Source of the DNA: Craspedostauros australis
Lineage: Eukaryota; Bacillariophyta; Bacillariophyceae; Mastogloiales; Achnanthaceae
Reading direction: 5' to 3'
Length of the DNA stretch: 64,000 bases
NCBI GenBank assembly: GCA_026770025.1
Contig: JAMXDE010000031.1
Location: 558,001 to 622,000, forward strand
A program made the translations under genes and the position numbers. Numbering within the stretch: position 1 is the first letter of the stretch; each line of letters begins with the position of its first letter. The notes beneath the pieces are model-generated. The model ran no database searches, was not told where the DNA came from, and saw nothing but the letters and a program-made list of their open reading frames with translations. Below, piece after piece: positions 21,354-33,700 of the stretch.

Positions 21354-24300
21354 ATGTCGATATCGGAAGACGAATTGGTGGGGATGCTCGGCGGAGTTCT
21401 GCTGAAGGATGAGATTGATGGGTTGGATGAAGATCTAGTCGATGTAAGTCTTCACTCTATCCATGCTCTCTCTGTACTCTGTGCGCTCTATGGCCAGTTC
21501 GACGTGGATGATGTGCTCTGAACTCTCCATGCACTTCACGACGATGCCACAACTCACAAATCGCTTCCGCGATTCAACCGTGCTATTCCCATTCCTCCGC
21601 CCTTGTCCACGCAACTCTACTCTGATCTTCTCCATGCTACGCCACTCCACAAATTACCCATCCAAACCAATCGTGTATTATTCTACAATACGCAGTACAT
21701 TTCAGGTCTGCTGTCAACGCAGCTGGCAGATGATCCCGACAATTGCGCAGAGATCCTGGAAGAGTCCATGGTTCCGTTCCTGGACTCCCTGGGTTGCCCA
21801 TCCGAGCTCGTGGAGCAGGCGAAGGGCGTCATCATGGAAAAGTCCAACGCTGCCCTGAGCGGTGGCGACGCCTCGGAAGAACGAACGGGCGCGCGCAAGC
21901 TGCAGCAGGGTTTGGTCAGCATGGCATCCAAGCTGTCCGAGCAGACCGAGGAGGATGCCAACCGCTTCGTTTGGGGTGCGGGCAAGCAGGTCAAGGCCAA
22001 TTCCAACACCGCCAAGGATGCCTACAAGGACACCACGTCTTCCAAGGAACGTCGCAAGCAACGTCAGGAGCTCGAACGCGCACGCCGCGAACTGGCGGCG
22101 CAGCAGCAGGCCGAGGCCGAATCCACCAAGGCGGGCGTGTCGGCAATGATCCTGCCCACCGTCAAGAGCAAGGAGAAGGACGTCAACTTGGCCGGCATCT
22201 CGCTCTCCTTGGACAACGGCACCGTGCTCATGGACAGCGGCGATCTCAAGTTCACCTACCAGCGCAGATACGGCATCGTCGGAGAGAATGGCTGCGGCAA
22301 AACCACCTTGCTGTCCAGGATTGCCAACTGGCAAGACCTGGAAGGCTTCCCGCGTCATCTGCGCGTTCTGCACGTGCGACAGGAGCTGCACACAGAGAAT
22401 GAGGAAACCTCTGTGCTGCAGGCTGTCCTGGAGGCTGACATTGAACGACAGATGCTGCTGAAGGAAGAGAAAGATCTCATGGCGCGGTTAGAAGGAGACG
22501 AAAAGACGAGCGACGACGACGCAGATATCACCATCGAGGAACGGCAGAAGCGACTCGCCGAAGCCGAAAAGGATGGCGCCGATGCGTTCACCCAGGATAT
22601 TGCGCGCCTCAAGGATGTCTACGAACGTTTGCAACTCCTCAACGCCGATACTGCGCAGGCGCGTGCTGCCATGATTCTCAGCGGCTTGCAATTCACGCCC
22701 GAGATGCAAACGTCACCCATCAAGAGTCTCAGCGGAGGCTGGCGCATGCGCGTGGCGTTGGCAGCATCCCTGCTTATCGAACCTGATCTGCTCTTGTTGG
22801 ATGAAGTAAGTGACACGGTGGTGTCGTTGTGCCATACATTGTTGTGCGCCATACTCGTGCCGTACTGTATTCTCATCGCACTTTCTGTATTCCAACACCT
22901 TTGCGCGTTCTCTCACTTTTCTTTTTTTTCTCTTCACTTTTGTTCTACACTCTACTCTACCATCACCATCACCCATGTCTCTTTCGCTCCTGCGACGCAT
23001 TCGTGCAGCCTACAAACCATCTTGATCTCGAGGCCGTGATCTGGTTGGAAAGATATCTTGTGGATTATCCGCACACGGTGATCGTCGTGAGTCACGATCG
23101 TGGATTCCTCAATGAAGTGTGCACGAACATCATCGAGTTCAAGTACAAGAAGCTGACATGTAAGTCGTACAGATTGCAGTGTGCATGAATCAATTCTTGG
23201 ATGGGGCTGTTGCTATCTGCACTGTTTGACTCGGATCTGCTCCGTCACGCCTACAATTGTGGCTGCACAAACTCCACTATTCATTCACAGCCACCATCAC
23301 TATCACTCTGCGCTCACACTGCGGATCAACTCATCCAACTATATTCCATCAACTGCACGCTTTGCTTCTCACGTCTCATGATCTCCATGCCATGACATCA
23401 TACGCATGCCTGTGTGCGCCAAATGGCTACCACCCCACACTCAACACCCAACAGACTGGAGAGGCAACTTCGACTCCTACGTCAAACTGAGGGACGAAAG
23501 CATCAAGAGCAGAATGCGCGTCTACGAAGCCTACCAGAGCAAACGCGCGCACATGATGGAGTTCATCGAAAAGTTCCGCGCCAATGCCAAGCGATCCACG
23601 ATGGTACAAAGCCGTATCAAGGCGGTCGACAAGATGGATGCAGAAGCGCCAGAACCGTTGGAAGTGGAACAGTTGTGGCGATTCTCCATTCCCGCATCCG
23701 AACCGCTCGGGCGACCCATCATCTCGATCGACGATGTCACATTCGACTACACGCCCGTGCTGGAGGACGGGACCAAGAAGAAGAGATCCGACTACCTCCT
23801 ACAGGACGTCAACTTTGGTGTGGATCTCTCATCTCGTATCGCAATCCTTGGTGCCAACGGACAGGGCAAGACGACGTTGCTAAATCTCATCATGGGCAAG
23901 CTACGGCCACTGAAGGGCAACGTCTCCATCAACAGTGGCCTCCGCATCGGGCACTTCACGCAGCACCATTCAGATAACTTCGATCTCACACTGTCTGCTA
24001 CTGAGAATATGCTGGAAATGTTTGAAGGTGCGGATGATCAGGAGATGAGATCGTTCTTGGGCAAGTTCCAAATACAGGGCACCGATGCTCTGAAACCGAT
24101 GGGATATCTGAGTGGAGGGCAAAAGAGCCGCGTCGCCTTCGCGGCGCTCGCGTACAAGAAACCCCACGTGCTGGTCATCGATGAGGGTTCGAATCATCTG
24201 TCCATGGAGGCTGTGGATGCGCTGGTGGAAGCCGTTCAGGACTTCAAGGGCGGTCTGATCGTGGTGAGCCACGACCAACACTTTGTTTCCAACACATGTA

Positions 24301-24437
24301 CAGAACTCTGGGTCGTCGACTCCGGCAAGGCTGAGAGATTCCGCGGTAACTTCCTCGAATACAAGAAGTTCACCACGGAGAAGACAAGGAAGCGAGTGGA
24401 AGAGACCGTGAAGAAGCTTGGTAACATTAACCACTAG
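21354..24437 (+). CDS. ABCF3: ABCF family ATPase, ABCF3/Gcn20-like, four exons
   Basis: Exons 21354-21443, 21723-22805, 23009-23159 and 23455-24437 join in frame to give 768 residues (animal ABCF3 is about 709). An N-terminal helical domain precedes two ATP-binding cassettes with no membrane segments. NBD1 has Walker A GENGCGKTT near 217, signature LSGGW and DE|PTNHLD split by an intron. NBD2 has Walker A GANGQGKTT near 573, signature LSGGQ near 659 and IVVSHDQHF. ABCF proteins act on ribosomes; Gcn20 works with Gcn1 in activating Gcn2 under starvation. The second Walker B/D-loop reads DEGSNHLS instead of the usual DEPTNHLD. The first intron acceptor was chosen as ACGCAG at 21722 because the more obvious TTTCAG shifts the frame. 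Confidence 0.92.
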
Positions 24438-24610
24438 AGAGATGCAGACTCGCGGAGTACTGCGATTCCCTTCTTCCAATTCTGTTGAATGTGATTTGTC
24501 CAGTCCACTACCGTACCAAACAAGTAAAAAGTAAGCGCTCGGCAATGCCAATACTCCACACGTATGGTATGGTGCTGACTACGATACACACCTGTGCTTT
24601 GCCTACATAT

Positions 24611-27600
24611 TTACATGGCGTCGTCCGTCTCGGCAAGGAGAAAGTTGACCCATTTCTCGCGAACGTTCTGACCTTCCAAATGCTCGATGTCAGCCTTCGT
24701 TTCTGGCAACGGCGCAGCGACGGCGCCGACGATGCGATTCCTCACGCTCTCGATGTCCATGTGCGTGAGATGGACCTTCTCCCTCTCCTCCTCCGTGAAA
24801 TGCAGCACGCTGGCCATGAGCTCCAGCACCTGCTGACGCTTCGTCTTCTCCTTCATGGTGCACCAATCGAGCAGGATGTTCTTCATGAGCGTGCGATCAA
24901 TTACATCCTCCTGCGTGGTCTGCAACCGGTGGATGGCCTCGTCCAACGAACGTCGCGTCTGGAGATTCTCCGTCTTGAGGCTGGAAATCTTGCGTTCCAG
25001 AAGCGTGACTTCTTCCATGGAGTTGCGCACGGCGGCGTCTGCCGCTGCCTGGACTTGCTTCATCTCCGACATGTGCGTCTGCTTGATGGCTTCGATTGCG
25101 GTAGCATGTGCGGCCCGTATCGCCTCCTCCAGATCCAGCCTGTGCTCTTCCGTGAGACGCATCTCGGCCTCTCTTTCATCCTGAAATGCCTCCAACGCCG
25201 TTTGCAGATTGGTGCTGGCCATCGTAATTCGTTCGCAATCGGCCTTGGCAATTTCCAGGTCGCCAAGGGTCGCCGCCAGCTGTTGCTTCAGATCGCGGAC
25301 TCCCGCCAAGGCTTCATCGCGTTCCATTTCCACCTGGGAGTGGGACGAGATTGCGGATTGGACGGCCGACTGGTTCTTGGACCGTTCACGGCTCAGCTCT
25401 TCTCGCATCATGGTTAACTCCATCTGTTGTCCAGGGTGAGGGCGAGGATGAGGGTAAGGTTGGTGGTCGAGTACAATCACGGAATAAGTAACGGTCAACG
25501 GTCAACGGGCAATGAACTGTGAGATGCGGGGCACTTCAGCAAAAGTAATAGAGATCGAATTGATACGCGACAGAGGCTGCTGTCTCGCCATTGACATCTG
25601 AGTATCAAACGCAGCACAAACCAACCCAAGCCTCACGGATGGCAGCACCAACGCACACGCAAGAGCATGAATGCGAATACGAATACGAACACACTCACCT
25701 GCAAGGATCCCGCCATCGTCGCATCCTGCTCCAAAGATTGCGTCTTCGACTGCATCTGAGCGTAGGCTGCTTCCACGTTATGCAAGTGCGCCTGCAGCTC
25801 CTCGTTCTCCTTGTGCAGCTGGTTGATTTCTTCGTCGGCTTCATCCGCGTCTTCTTTGTGTTCCTTCATGGACGACTTCAACGTGTCTACCATCTTTTGC
25901 AACCGCGACACCTCGACTTCACGATCATCGAGCATGGCCAACGTCTGGGCCATCTTGTCTTCGACCATTCGAATGGCGTTCTTTTCGCGTTGATCAGCCT
26001 GCGTGAGATCCCGATCATGCTGTTTGCTCAACCGTTGGAACCGTGACTCGGCATCCTCCGCGCGCTGCTCCATTTGATGCAGAAGCTGCTTGAATTCCTG
26101 CTGCTGCAGCACCACGGCCTTGCGCTCTTCGGCGGCCTTCGCCTCGAGGTGGTGGATTTGGGACAGCAGATCATCCTTGATTCGCAGCATCTCATTCTGA
26201 TGATCCTCACTTGACGCCTCCATCAACCGTGCCTCCTTGGTTTGGAAGCTGAGCATGAGCTGCTCCTTTTCGGCTGTCGCTGCGTCGACCTGTTGCTGCG
26301 CGAGGTGCTGCGCTTCTTCCATCTTTCCCCGCGCTTCTGTGAGTTGCAGTTCCATTTGCTGGCATCGTTCCTCCAGCTCCTCGACCTTCGCTTTGGCTTT
26401 GTCATCGATCGGTTGCTCAAGCTGCTGTGTCTGCTCCGATTCACCCTTGCCTTCGCCCGAAGCTTGCGACGCCTTCGCAAGCTCCAAGTCTGCCTGCAGC
26501 TGTTTGCACTGTTCCTCCAGTTCTCCAATGCGCTGGTCCTTAGCCTGAATGTCCAGTGATACGCCGTTGTCTGCCGCCTCGGCCTGTTCTGTTCCGTTGA
26601 ATGTCGCTGCAGCAGATAGGGTAGTCTTCTCGAGTTGATCGGAAAGGTCCTTGATTTGCTGTTCGTGCTGTGCCTGGATCTCGGCACGCTGGGTCTGTTC
26701 CGCAGATAGCTTCTGGGCCATGGACTGCATCTCGCCATCGTGCTTCTGCTGCATCTGCTCCATCTTGTCATGCTCTTGCTGAAAGCTCTGTGCCGCCTGG
26801 TCTTGTTGCTGGGCGGACTGCGCCAATTGCTTGGACAGCTCCAGCATGCGATCATTGGCTTCGAGCTGCGCCTGCTTCATGAGTTCCATCTGATCGCGCA
26901 GTTCGGCGGCCTCCGTCTGCGCCCTTTCTCTCTGCAGCTGCAGTTGATCCATGCGCTGCTGCCACTGCTGTTGCTGCAATCGCAGTTCCTGTTCTTGCTG
27001 CAATCGTTGCTGATCGAGCAATTCTTGTCGCTGCAACGCCTCGGCTTCGACCTGCCGCGTTCTCTGAGCAGCCTCATCCACCAGCTTCTGCTGCAGCATC
27101 CCCAGCTGCTGTTCGAGCTGCTTCTGCTGTTCCATCTGTACGGCACGAATGTCGGAAGTGTCGGCCGGCTGTTCATGCGCTGGTGTGACTGCATCTTGCG
27201 GCTCCGCTCCCATCTGTGGCATTTCTGCCTGTTGCTCCACCTTGTTGACATCGACATCCGCACGCACCGGCCGCGTGTTCTGCGTATCGAGCTGCTGCAG
27301 CTGAGCCTCCTGTTTCTGCAACCGTTCCTGCCGCTGTCTCCTGCGTTCCTCCCGTGCCGATTCGCGAGATGGTGCTACCGAACCTGCGGTGGATAGTGCC
27401 GGTGCCGTGGCTGCCGATGATGGTGGCATCACACTTGTACCTGCGTGCGATCCTCCCTGCGCTGGCATGATGGATGCCAGACGTGGCTTTGGAGCCGAAG
27501 ACGGCGCCACCGAGACTCCTGCCGCAGCCTTGGGAGCGCCGTTGGATTGAAAGACGCTCTGGAACATGCCGCCTCCGTCGTGGCCATCCTCGCCTTCATA

Positions 27601-27912
27601 TTCACCTTCTCCATCGGCATAATCAGCATAGTCAGCATCATCGCCATCATCCTGAGGACGAGAGTCATCCAACGCTCGCGCGAGAATGCCAACCAATCCC
27701 AAACCACCCTTGCTGCCTTCTGCGCCCTCCTCCTCCTCGTCGTCGTAGTACTCGTCTTCATCGTCGTAGTATCCCTCCTCTCCATCATCGTAGACGCCAT
27801 CATCGTCGTCGTAGTCTCCGCCATCCGCTGGAGGAGCCACAGCATCTCCCAGCTTCTTCAAAGTTGAGTTCAGATCCTGGCCTCCCAACTGACCAGCCAA
27901 ACGTCCCCACAT
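24611..27912 (-). CDS. GMAP-210/Rud3-type golgin with GRAB-like domain, two exons
   Basis: Exons 27912-25699 and 25423-24611, phase 0, give 1,008 residues. The N-terminus (MWGRLAGQLGGQDLNSTLKK) could form a short amphipathic helix like the curvature-sensing end of GMAP-210. An acidic Asp/Tyr/Glu-rich patch follows (residues about 36-70), then a very long Gln/Glu/Leu-rich coiled coil. Near residues 912-955, DRTLMKNILLDWCTMKEK and VLELMASVLHFTEEEREK match the pattern of the GRAB (GRIP-related Arf-binding) domain. Such golgins tether vesicles at the cis-Golgi. The chosen ATG is the first one; the frame stays open upstream to 28173 but without ATG, and 300 bases upstream are ATG-free. The gene is convergent with ABCF at 173 bases. 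Confidence 0.87.
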
Positions 27913-28463
27913 GGTTCGCAACGATGCGGTCGATTCGATTCTGGTGCTGCTCTCTCGATTCGAGTAGATGGTTCGTCCTACGCTCTGTGCTGGGCCTTGG
28001 GCAAGGATCGTTGTTGCCTCTGACTGTGTGTGTGAGTGAGTGAGTCTGCTCTGAATGGGGTTGGCCTCTTGCGTTTGGATTCGTCTTCCTTGCCTTTGGC
28101 TCCTCTGTGGAATGTCTCGACCGTTGCGTCGCGTTGTGTCGCGTTGTGTCGGAGCGTGGTGTTCCCAAAACAAGGATTTTCCGTCGAGTCGTTGGTTGCC
28201 GAGTCGTGGCAGGCATTCTCGCTGCGACGACGTCTACGGGATTGTATCTAGAGAACAAGATTGGGAAGTTGAACACCCTGGAGAAATGAATCAACCGCGT
28301 TTCGACACAGACTCGCTCCGGCCTCTTGAGAGAGAGAGAGAGAGAGAGAGTACAAGAGGGTATCCATGATGGCTCATCACCACTATGGTTGTATGCATAA
28401 TAGTTGATACTACTCTACTCTACTCTGCTTCTGTGTAGCATCAATAGCGTTGCTAATTCAGCG
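27913..28463. other. Leader and promoter of the golgin, with a GA microsatellite
   Basis: The first 300 bases upstream of the golgin start have no minus-strand ATG. A (GA)n tract lies at about 28328-28350, and an ACTCTACTCTACTCTGC run at about 28411. The remainder is the 3' flank of the glycosyltransferase gene. No gene was seen. Confidence 0.5.
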
Positions 28464-29909
28464 CTATCGCCTTGCGCTTGAATCGAGCCGTTGCCTTCGT
28501 TCGTGCAACTCTTTCATACCATCTCCCACCCATTGTATTTTCGACGTCCCCAGAGCAGCTGGCAACTTCGCTCGTGTCGAGTTGCGTGTCGCATGTTGCT
28601 CCTTGCCATCTGCAATCAGCTGCTGCAAGTGCGCTGCGATGGCTGCCCTTCCCTCCGTCACCTTGGCTTTCAGATGCTTCTTCAACTCCAGGTCTGCCTT
28701 GTACCGCGTGCCGTGGATATTCACGTGATGGACCACCACCCAATCTTCCAGCCGCTGCCTGTGCTCACCCTCGTACACCCGCGATATCCATCCGTCGATG
28801 TAGTAATTGTCGAACTCCTCGGGATAGTACCGCCCATCGAAGATCTCCAGATGCGTCCTGTGCACCATGTCGTGAGTCAGAATGGCCGTGTTGCCTTCGC
28901 GACACGTCGGACCGACGACGCCGACGTTGCCCATCGCCCGCAATGCCGCCACGCCTTTGCGCACCCAACCTCGCGTCGCAAATTCGGTGTCATCGTTGAT
29001 GCGCGTAATATAATCGGCGCCGTATTCGTAGCAGGCCAGACAGATTTCGTTGTTGGGAATGCGATGTTGCTTCGATTTCTGGATGCGCAGCACGTTGATC
29101 GGCAACGTTGCGTTGTTGCGCGTGTGATTTGCGAGCAGGGTGGAAGCATGGGCGTTCCAAAATGCATCGTCGTCATCCATTCCGATCACCACCTCGATTT
29201 GGAAGTCTTGTCGTTCTTGGGCTGTGATCGTGCGTTCCAACGATGGCAGCAGGATATTGAACAGCGATGTGTCGTGCACCGATTCCCAGGTCGGCACTGA
29301 TCTTGTCGGCACTGCGATTGCGATCACCGGCTTGCGGCGCGTTCCAGTTGTGCTATTGCTAATGTTGCCGCTGCTGCTGGCTGGTGGCGCCCTTGTGTTC
29401 TGTGGGAGACTGTTGGCGTTGGCATTCCACCGGTTCAGGTCACCCAAAGTGAGATAAAAGCACAGTAGCGATGCAACTCCTGTGCGGACCATCCATCTGA
29501 AGACGCATCGCTTCTCACACGCACTGCGTTGACGCAGCCAAAGCCATGGTGGCAATGCGGATGATGATGCTGATGCTGCTGTTGCGGATAGCGATGCGGA
29601 TAGTGATGGCGAAGGTGGCGACGGAGGTCGCGACGTAGGTGGAGACGGCGACCGCGACTGCGATCGGGACTGCGACCTGAACAATGATGATGATCCGCTG
29701 CAGGGCGAAGAAGACGATGCCGGTGATACTGGCCGTGTCAGTCTCTGTCGTGCAAACATCGGAGTCTGTCCAGTCTCATGAGAACTTGGCTCCTCTTCCT
29801 TCCCGTGCTGCGCAGTGTTCATCGATCCATCATCTCGCATCGTTGCTCTTTGCATACTCTCATCGAAGTATCTGCCGCCCCCTCTGTCTTTCTGTCTGTT
29901 CCTCATCAT
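28464..29909 (-). CDS. Type II membrane glycosyltransferase, GT-A/GT2-like
   Basis: Single exon, 481 residues. A Ser/Pro/Arg-rich cytosolic tail precedes a hydrophobic anchor near residues 136-155 (TGVASLLCFYLTLG), then a lumenal domain that begins IAIAVPTRSVPTWE, as in nucleotide-sugar-binding folds. Two acidic motifs are visible, GMDDDDAFW near 243 and INDDTEF near 303; the second fits the metal-binding DxD position. The layout suggests a Golgi enzyme that adds sugars to glycoproteins or polysaccharides. Donor and acceptor cannot be predicted. It lies tandem with the golgin gene and divergent from TrmO. Confidence 0.8.
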   Translation of the reverse strand: MMRNRQKDRGGGRYFDESMQRATMRDDGSMNTAQHGKEEEPSSHETGQTPMFARQRLTRPVSPASSSSPCSGSSSLFRSQSRSQSRSPSPPTSRPPSPPSPSLSASLSATAASASSSALPPWLWLRQRSACEKRCVFRWMVRTGVASLLCFYLTLGDLNRWNANANSLPQNTRAPPASSSGNISNSTTGTRRKPVIAIAVPTRSVPTWESVHDTSLFNILLPSLERTITAQERQDFQIEVVIGMDDDDAFWNAHASTLLANHTRNNATLPINVLRIQKSKQHRIPNNEICLACYEYGADYITRINDDTEFATRGWVRKGVAALRAMGNVGVVGPTCREGNTAILTHDMVHRTHLEIFDGRYYPEEFDNYYIDGWISRVYEGEHRQRLEDWVVVHHVNIHGTRYKADLELKKHLKAKVTEGRAAIAAHLQQLIADGKEQHATRNSTRAKLPAALGTSKIQWVGDGMKELHERRQRLDSSARR

Positions 29910-30776
29910 CTTCTCTGTTTCACTTTGCGACGAGTGGTGTCGATCCCAAAGCCCGTCTTTCTGCGGTGATCTGTCCTGACACGATGGCTTGCTTTCGTTT
30001 CCTTCCCCCGCCGACTCTCGCTCACCGACTCTCGCTCACCTCCTCTCGCCACGGACAAGAAACGTGTGGATACGCTCGTTGAAGCGTGGATTGGTTCTTC
30101 TCAGTCGACTAATGCGACTAGCAGTTGGCGACATCTTGGCGCGAGTTGTTTTTTGGCGCCTTTCCGCGTTAACGTCATTTAACGCCATTCTGGTCTCCAA
30201 CCAACACGCTCTCGATTCTCACTTCTAACGGTCAAGTTGAAGTTCATGTTGTTCCAGCTTGATTGTCGTGTTTGACAACGTTCTTCAGCATCATCATCTA
30301 GTCTCTTCTTCGTAGCATGTTCTCGTTGTTCGGTTTTTGCGTGGTTTGTTGTGCGAACCAGCGAGAAGAAGAAATGATTCCGTTCCCGTTTTGTGTTCTC
30401 ACAACCACGGAAACAGAACCGTTGGTGTGACACATGTACACATCGCCACGAGGTTTTTTTGGATCTCTCATTTCGTCTCTCTGTTCGTTGTGCGAAAGGG
30501 CGTTTGTGACCGACGCAACAAAGATCTCTGATTGTGCACATTGAATCTGGATTGCACAAGTGGTCCTGTCCCTTCTGCCTTGGTCTGCCCAGTCTGTTGC
30601 GGTTATTGCAATACTTCTCGTACGAGGATTGCGGCATCCTCATTGCTTCGAACTCGGAGAAGAGGGCAGAGAATAGGGCGAGGCCAAGATACACAACCAC
30701 AACAACCACAACAACCATCGCACACGCAAGCACAAGCGTAAACGCGAAGGCAACCTCGGAGGCAGTTCAGGCGACG
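29910..30776. other. Divergent promoter region, glycosyltransferase/TrmO
   Basis: No gene was seen. The 340 bases before the TrmO-like start (30437-30776) contain no plus-strand ATG, which supports 30777 as the start even though the frame is open back to 30534. Confidence 0.5.
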
Positions 30777-33700
30777 ATGTGCCGAAGAAGACACGGTCAC
30801 AGCGGCGCTGCGGCGCATGGACCAGCAGCTGTGGCGTCGCCGGCCATGGCCATTGCAGCGACGCTCGTGTCTGTCGCATCGCTGGCGGTTGCGTACGTCT
30901 ACCGTCAGAAGCAGAAGCGCCAGGCGAAGACTATCGAGGAGCTCGAAGAGCAGCTGAGGAATCAGGCGCAGAGCGGAGGACAGACAAGCCGGTCGGTTGA
31001 CTTCTCCGCCTACGCAGGAGGCAAGAAGGCACGATCGTCTTCATCTTCGGCGGCAGGGACTGCAGGAACTGCAGGCACAAAGCCATCAACTGACGGAAAG
31101 GAGAATGAGAAGCAGCAGAATACGCAAAAGAAGCAAAAGAAGCTGACGCTGGAAGACACCCACGCACTGTACGAAGATGGTCTGCGCGTCAAGCCGATCG
31201 GCACGGTCCGTTCCATCTACCGCCTCTGCGTGGGGACCCCGCGACAGGGGTTGCTGGCGCCACACGCTCGTGGCCGCATCGACCTGCTCAACGTGGGCAA
31301 TTCGTTCGCGCAGCACTCTGTGCAGGGACTGGAAGGTTACTCCCACATCTGGGTGGTGTTCATCTTCCATCTCAACACCCAAGCCAAGAGCGGCTCATCC
31401 AGAATCACCACGAAGGTCGCACCGCCGGCGCTCGGCGGGAAGAAGGTCGGGATTCTGGCAACTCGCACGCCCCATCGGTTCAACCCCGTGGGCCTCACGT
31501 TGTGCAAGCTCGATCGCGTCGAAGTCGAGGGGCAGAACGTGTCCTTGCACATCTCCGGCCTGGATCTGGTGGATGGCACACCCGTGTTGGACATCAAGCC
31601 CTTCGTGCCTGTCTACGACACAGTTCCACCAGAGCAAGTGAGTCTGCCACCGTGGGTGTCTGGTGGATTGGCGACGCAACGCAAGGTCACGGTCACCAAA
31701 CTCGCCAAGGATGAACTCAGAACGATCCTCGAGAAGCACCCGGACGCTTTGGAATTCTACGGTCCCCAGGCCAATGCACCATCCGCAAGCAAGATCGGCG
31801 GCGGAGATGCGGCCTCGAAGCCCATCGACGCAACAGTAGACGACGTGCTGGGTTGCATCCAGCAGGTGCTGTCCATGGACGTCCGAAGCTCATGGCAAAC
31901 GCGGAAGGCGCGCGAAGGCAAGTTCCAGGCGGAGCGTGCTGGTCGCGTCGTCGAAACCGCGGGCGGAACGAACATGGTCGAAGCGTCGGAAGATGACGCA
32001 TCTTCGCCAACGCTCCTGTGCACGCAGCAGCTGGACAACTTGCTTGTTCACTACTCCGTATCGGAAAGTGCCGACAGGAAGCGTGACACGTCGGAAGGCA
32101 GCGGCGCCGAAGACACCATCTTCGTCAAGACGATCCAGCTGCTCAACGAACCAACGTCCTCGGTCACTTCAACCGTTCGGACTTTGCCGGAGGACAAGGC
32201 GTCGAAGTCACCGAAGGTTGCGTTGAAGCATACTCAGTATCCGGTACAGCCCAACAACCAAGGAAAGGGCACCCTCAACCTCCCCAAACTCAAGAAGGTC
32301 GTCACACCAACGGCGGATGCAAAATCTAAAGCTGAGGAAGATGCTTTCCACTTCCGCGACTACCGCCGACTCAAGAAGTACTGGAACACAGCAGCCACTA
32401 ACAATACACCAGACGGTGTTCTCCCAGATCGCCCACGCACGGGTGGCCCCGGATCGTCGTCCCATCATTCATCGCGTAGAGGATACGGCCATTCGGACGG
32501 CGCCAGCATCCGATCATCTGCGCCCTCATCGGCCGCCACCACACCCACGTCGTCGCCCCAATCACATGCTCGTGCGAACAGATCAGTGATGATGTCTGGC
32601 TCCTCAATCAACATAGCGAAGTTGACGGCGGGTGACAACCAAGTGGATGATTCCAAGCCGGTAGAGGTCACAACCAGCGATGAATCGGCCAACCAGAATC
32701 AGTTGCCATCAGTTGTGGAAACAAGGCCCATGGAAGCTGATACACAAGATGTGGGCGGTTTCAAGGTCGCAAAGAAGAAGGCGGATGAGCCAGTGGCACC
32801 AGTTTCTGCAACAACCGCGGACGTTGGTGGATTCAAGGTTGCAAAGAAAGTGGAGACGCCAGATGCTGCAGCAGCGGCAACAACGGAAGATGTCGGAGGG
32901 TTCAAGATCGCAAAGAAAGCGGATCCACCAAGTCCAGCGACGACCGCTGATGTCGGTGGTTTCAAGGTTGCAAAGAAGGCGGACGAAACGGCTCCTGTGT
33001 CGACAACTGATGTCGGCGGGTTCAAGGTCGCGAAGAAAGTGGATGAACCAGTTGCTGCTGCAACAGCGGCAACAACGGAAGATGTCGGAGGGTTCAAGAT
33101 CGCGAAGAAGACGGAGACGGAGATAGAGACGCCAGATGCTGCAGCAGTGGCAGCAACAGAAGATGTTGGTGGATTCAAGGTCGCGAAGAAGATGGACGAA
33201 GCAGCTTCTCCTGCAACGGCTGATGTCGGTGGTTTCAAGGTTGCCAAGAAGACGGAGACGGAGATAGAGACGCCAGATGTTGCAGCAGTTACGGCAACGG
33301 AAGATATTGGCGGCTTCAAGGTTGCAAAGAAAGCAGATGAGCCGGTTGCAGTGACGACAGCTGATGTTGGCGGATTCCAGGTCGCCAAGAAAGCAGCTCC
33401 TGCAGCGGCGGTGGCGGCGTCAACAGACGTTGGCGGATTCAAGGTGGCAAAACAGGTAGAACTTCCACAACAGGACATTGAAACAACGATGACAGAGGAG
33501 GTGAGCGGTTTCAAGGTCGCAAAGAAGGACGACGATGCAGCGCCAACACATGACGAAAGCGGACCACCATCCTCTTCACCGAACGGAGCAGCAACAACAA
33601 CAACAACAGCGCAGGAAGGTGTGGCGGCTGAAGATGCCAAAGCCAAGAATGAGGATGTCGACGCCAGCGATGTTGTATCTGACCAGAAGAACGCACCAAC

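Noticed and set aside
27913-28173. Extended N-terminus of the golgin
   Set aside because: The frame is open to 28173 but contains no ATG upstream of 27912, and the peptide is low complexity and Arg/Gln-rich.
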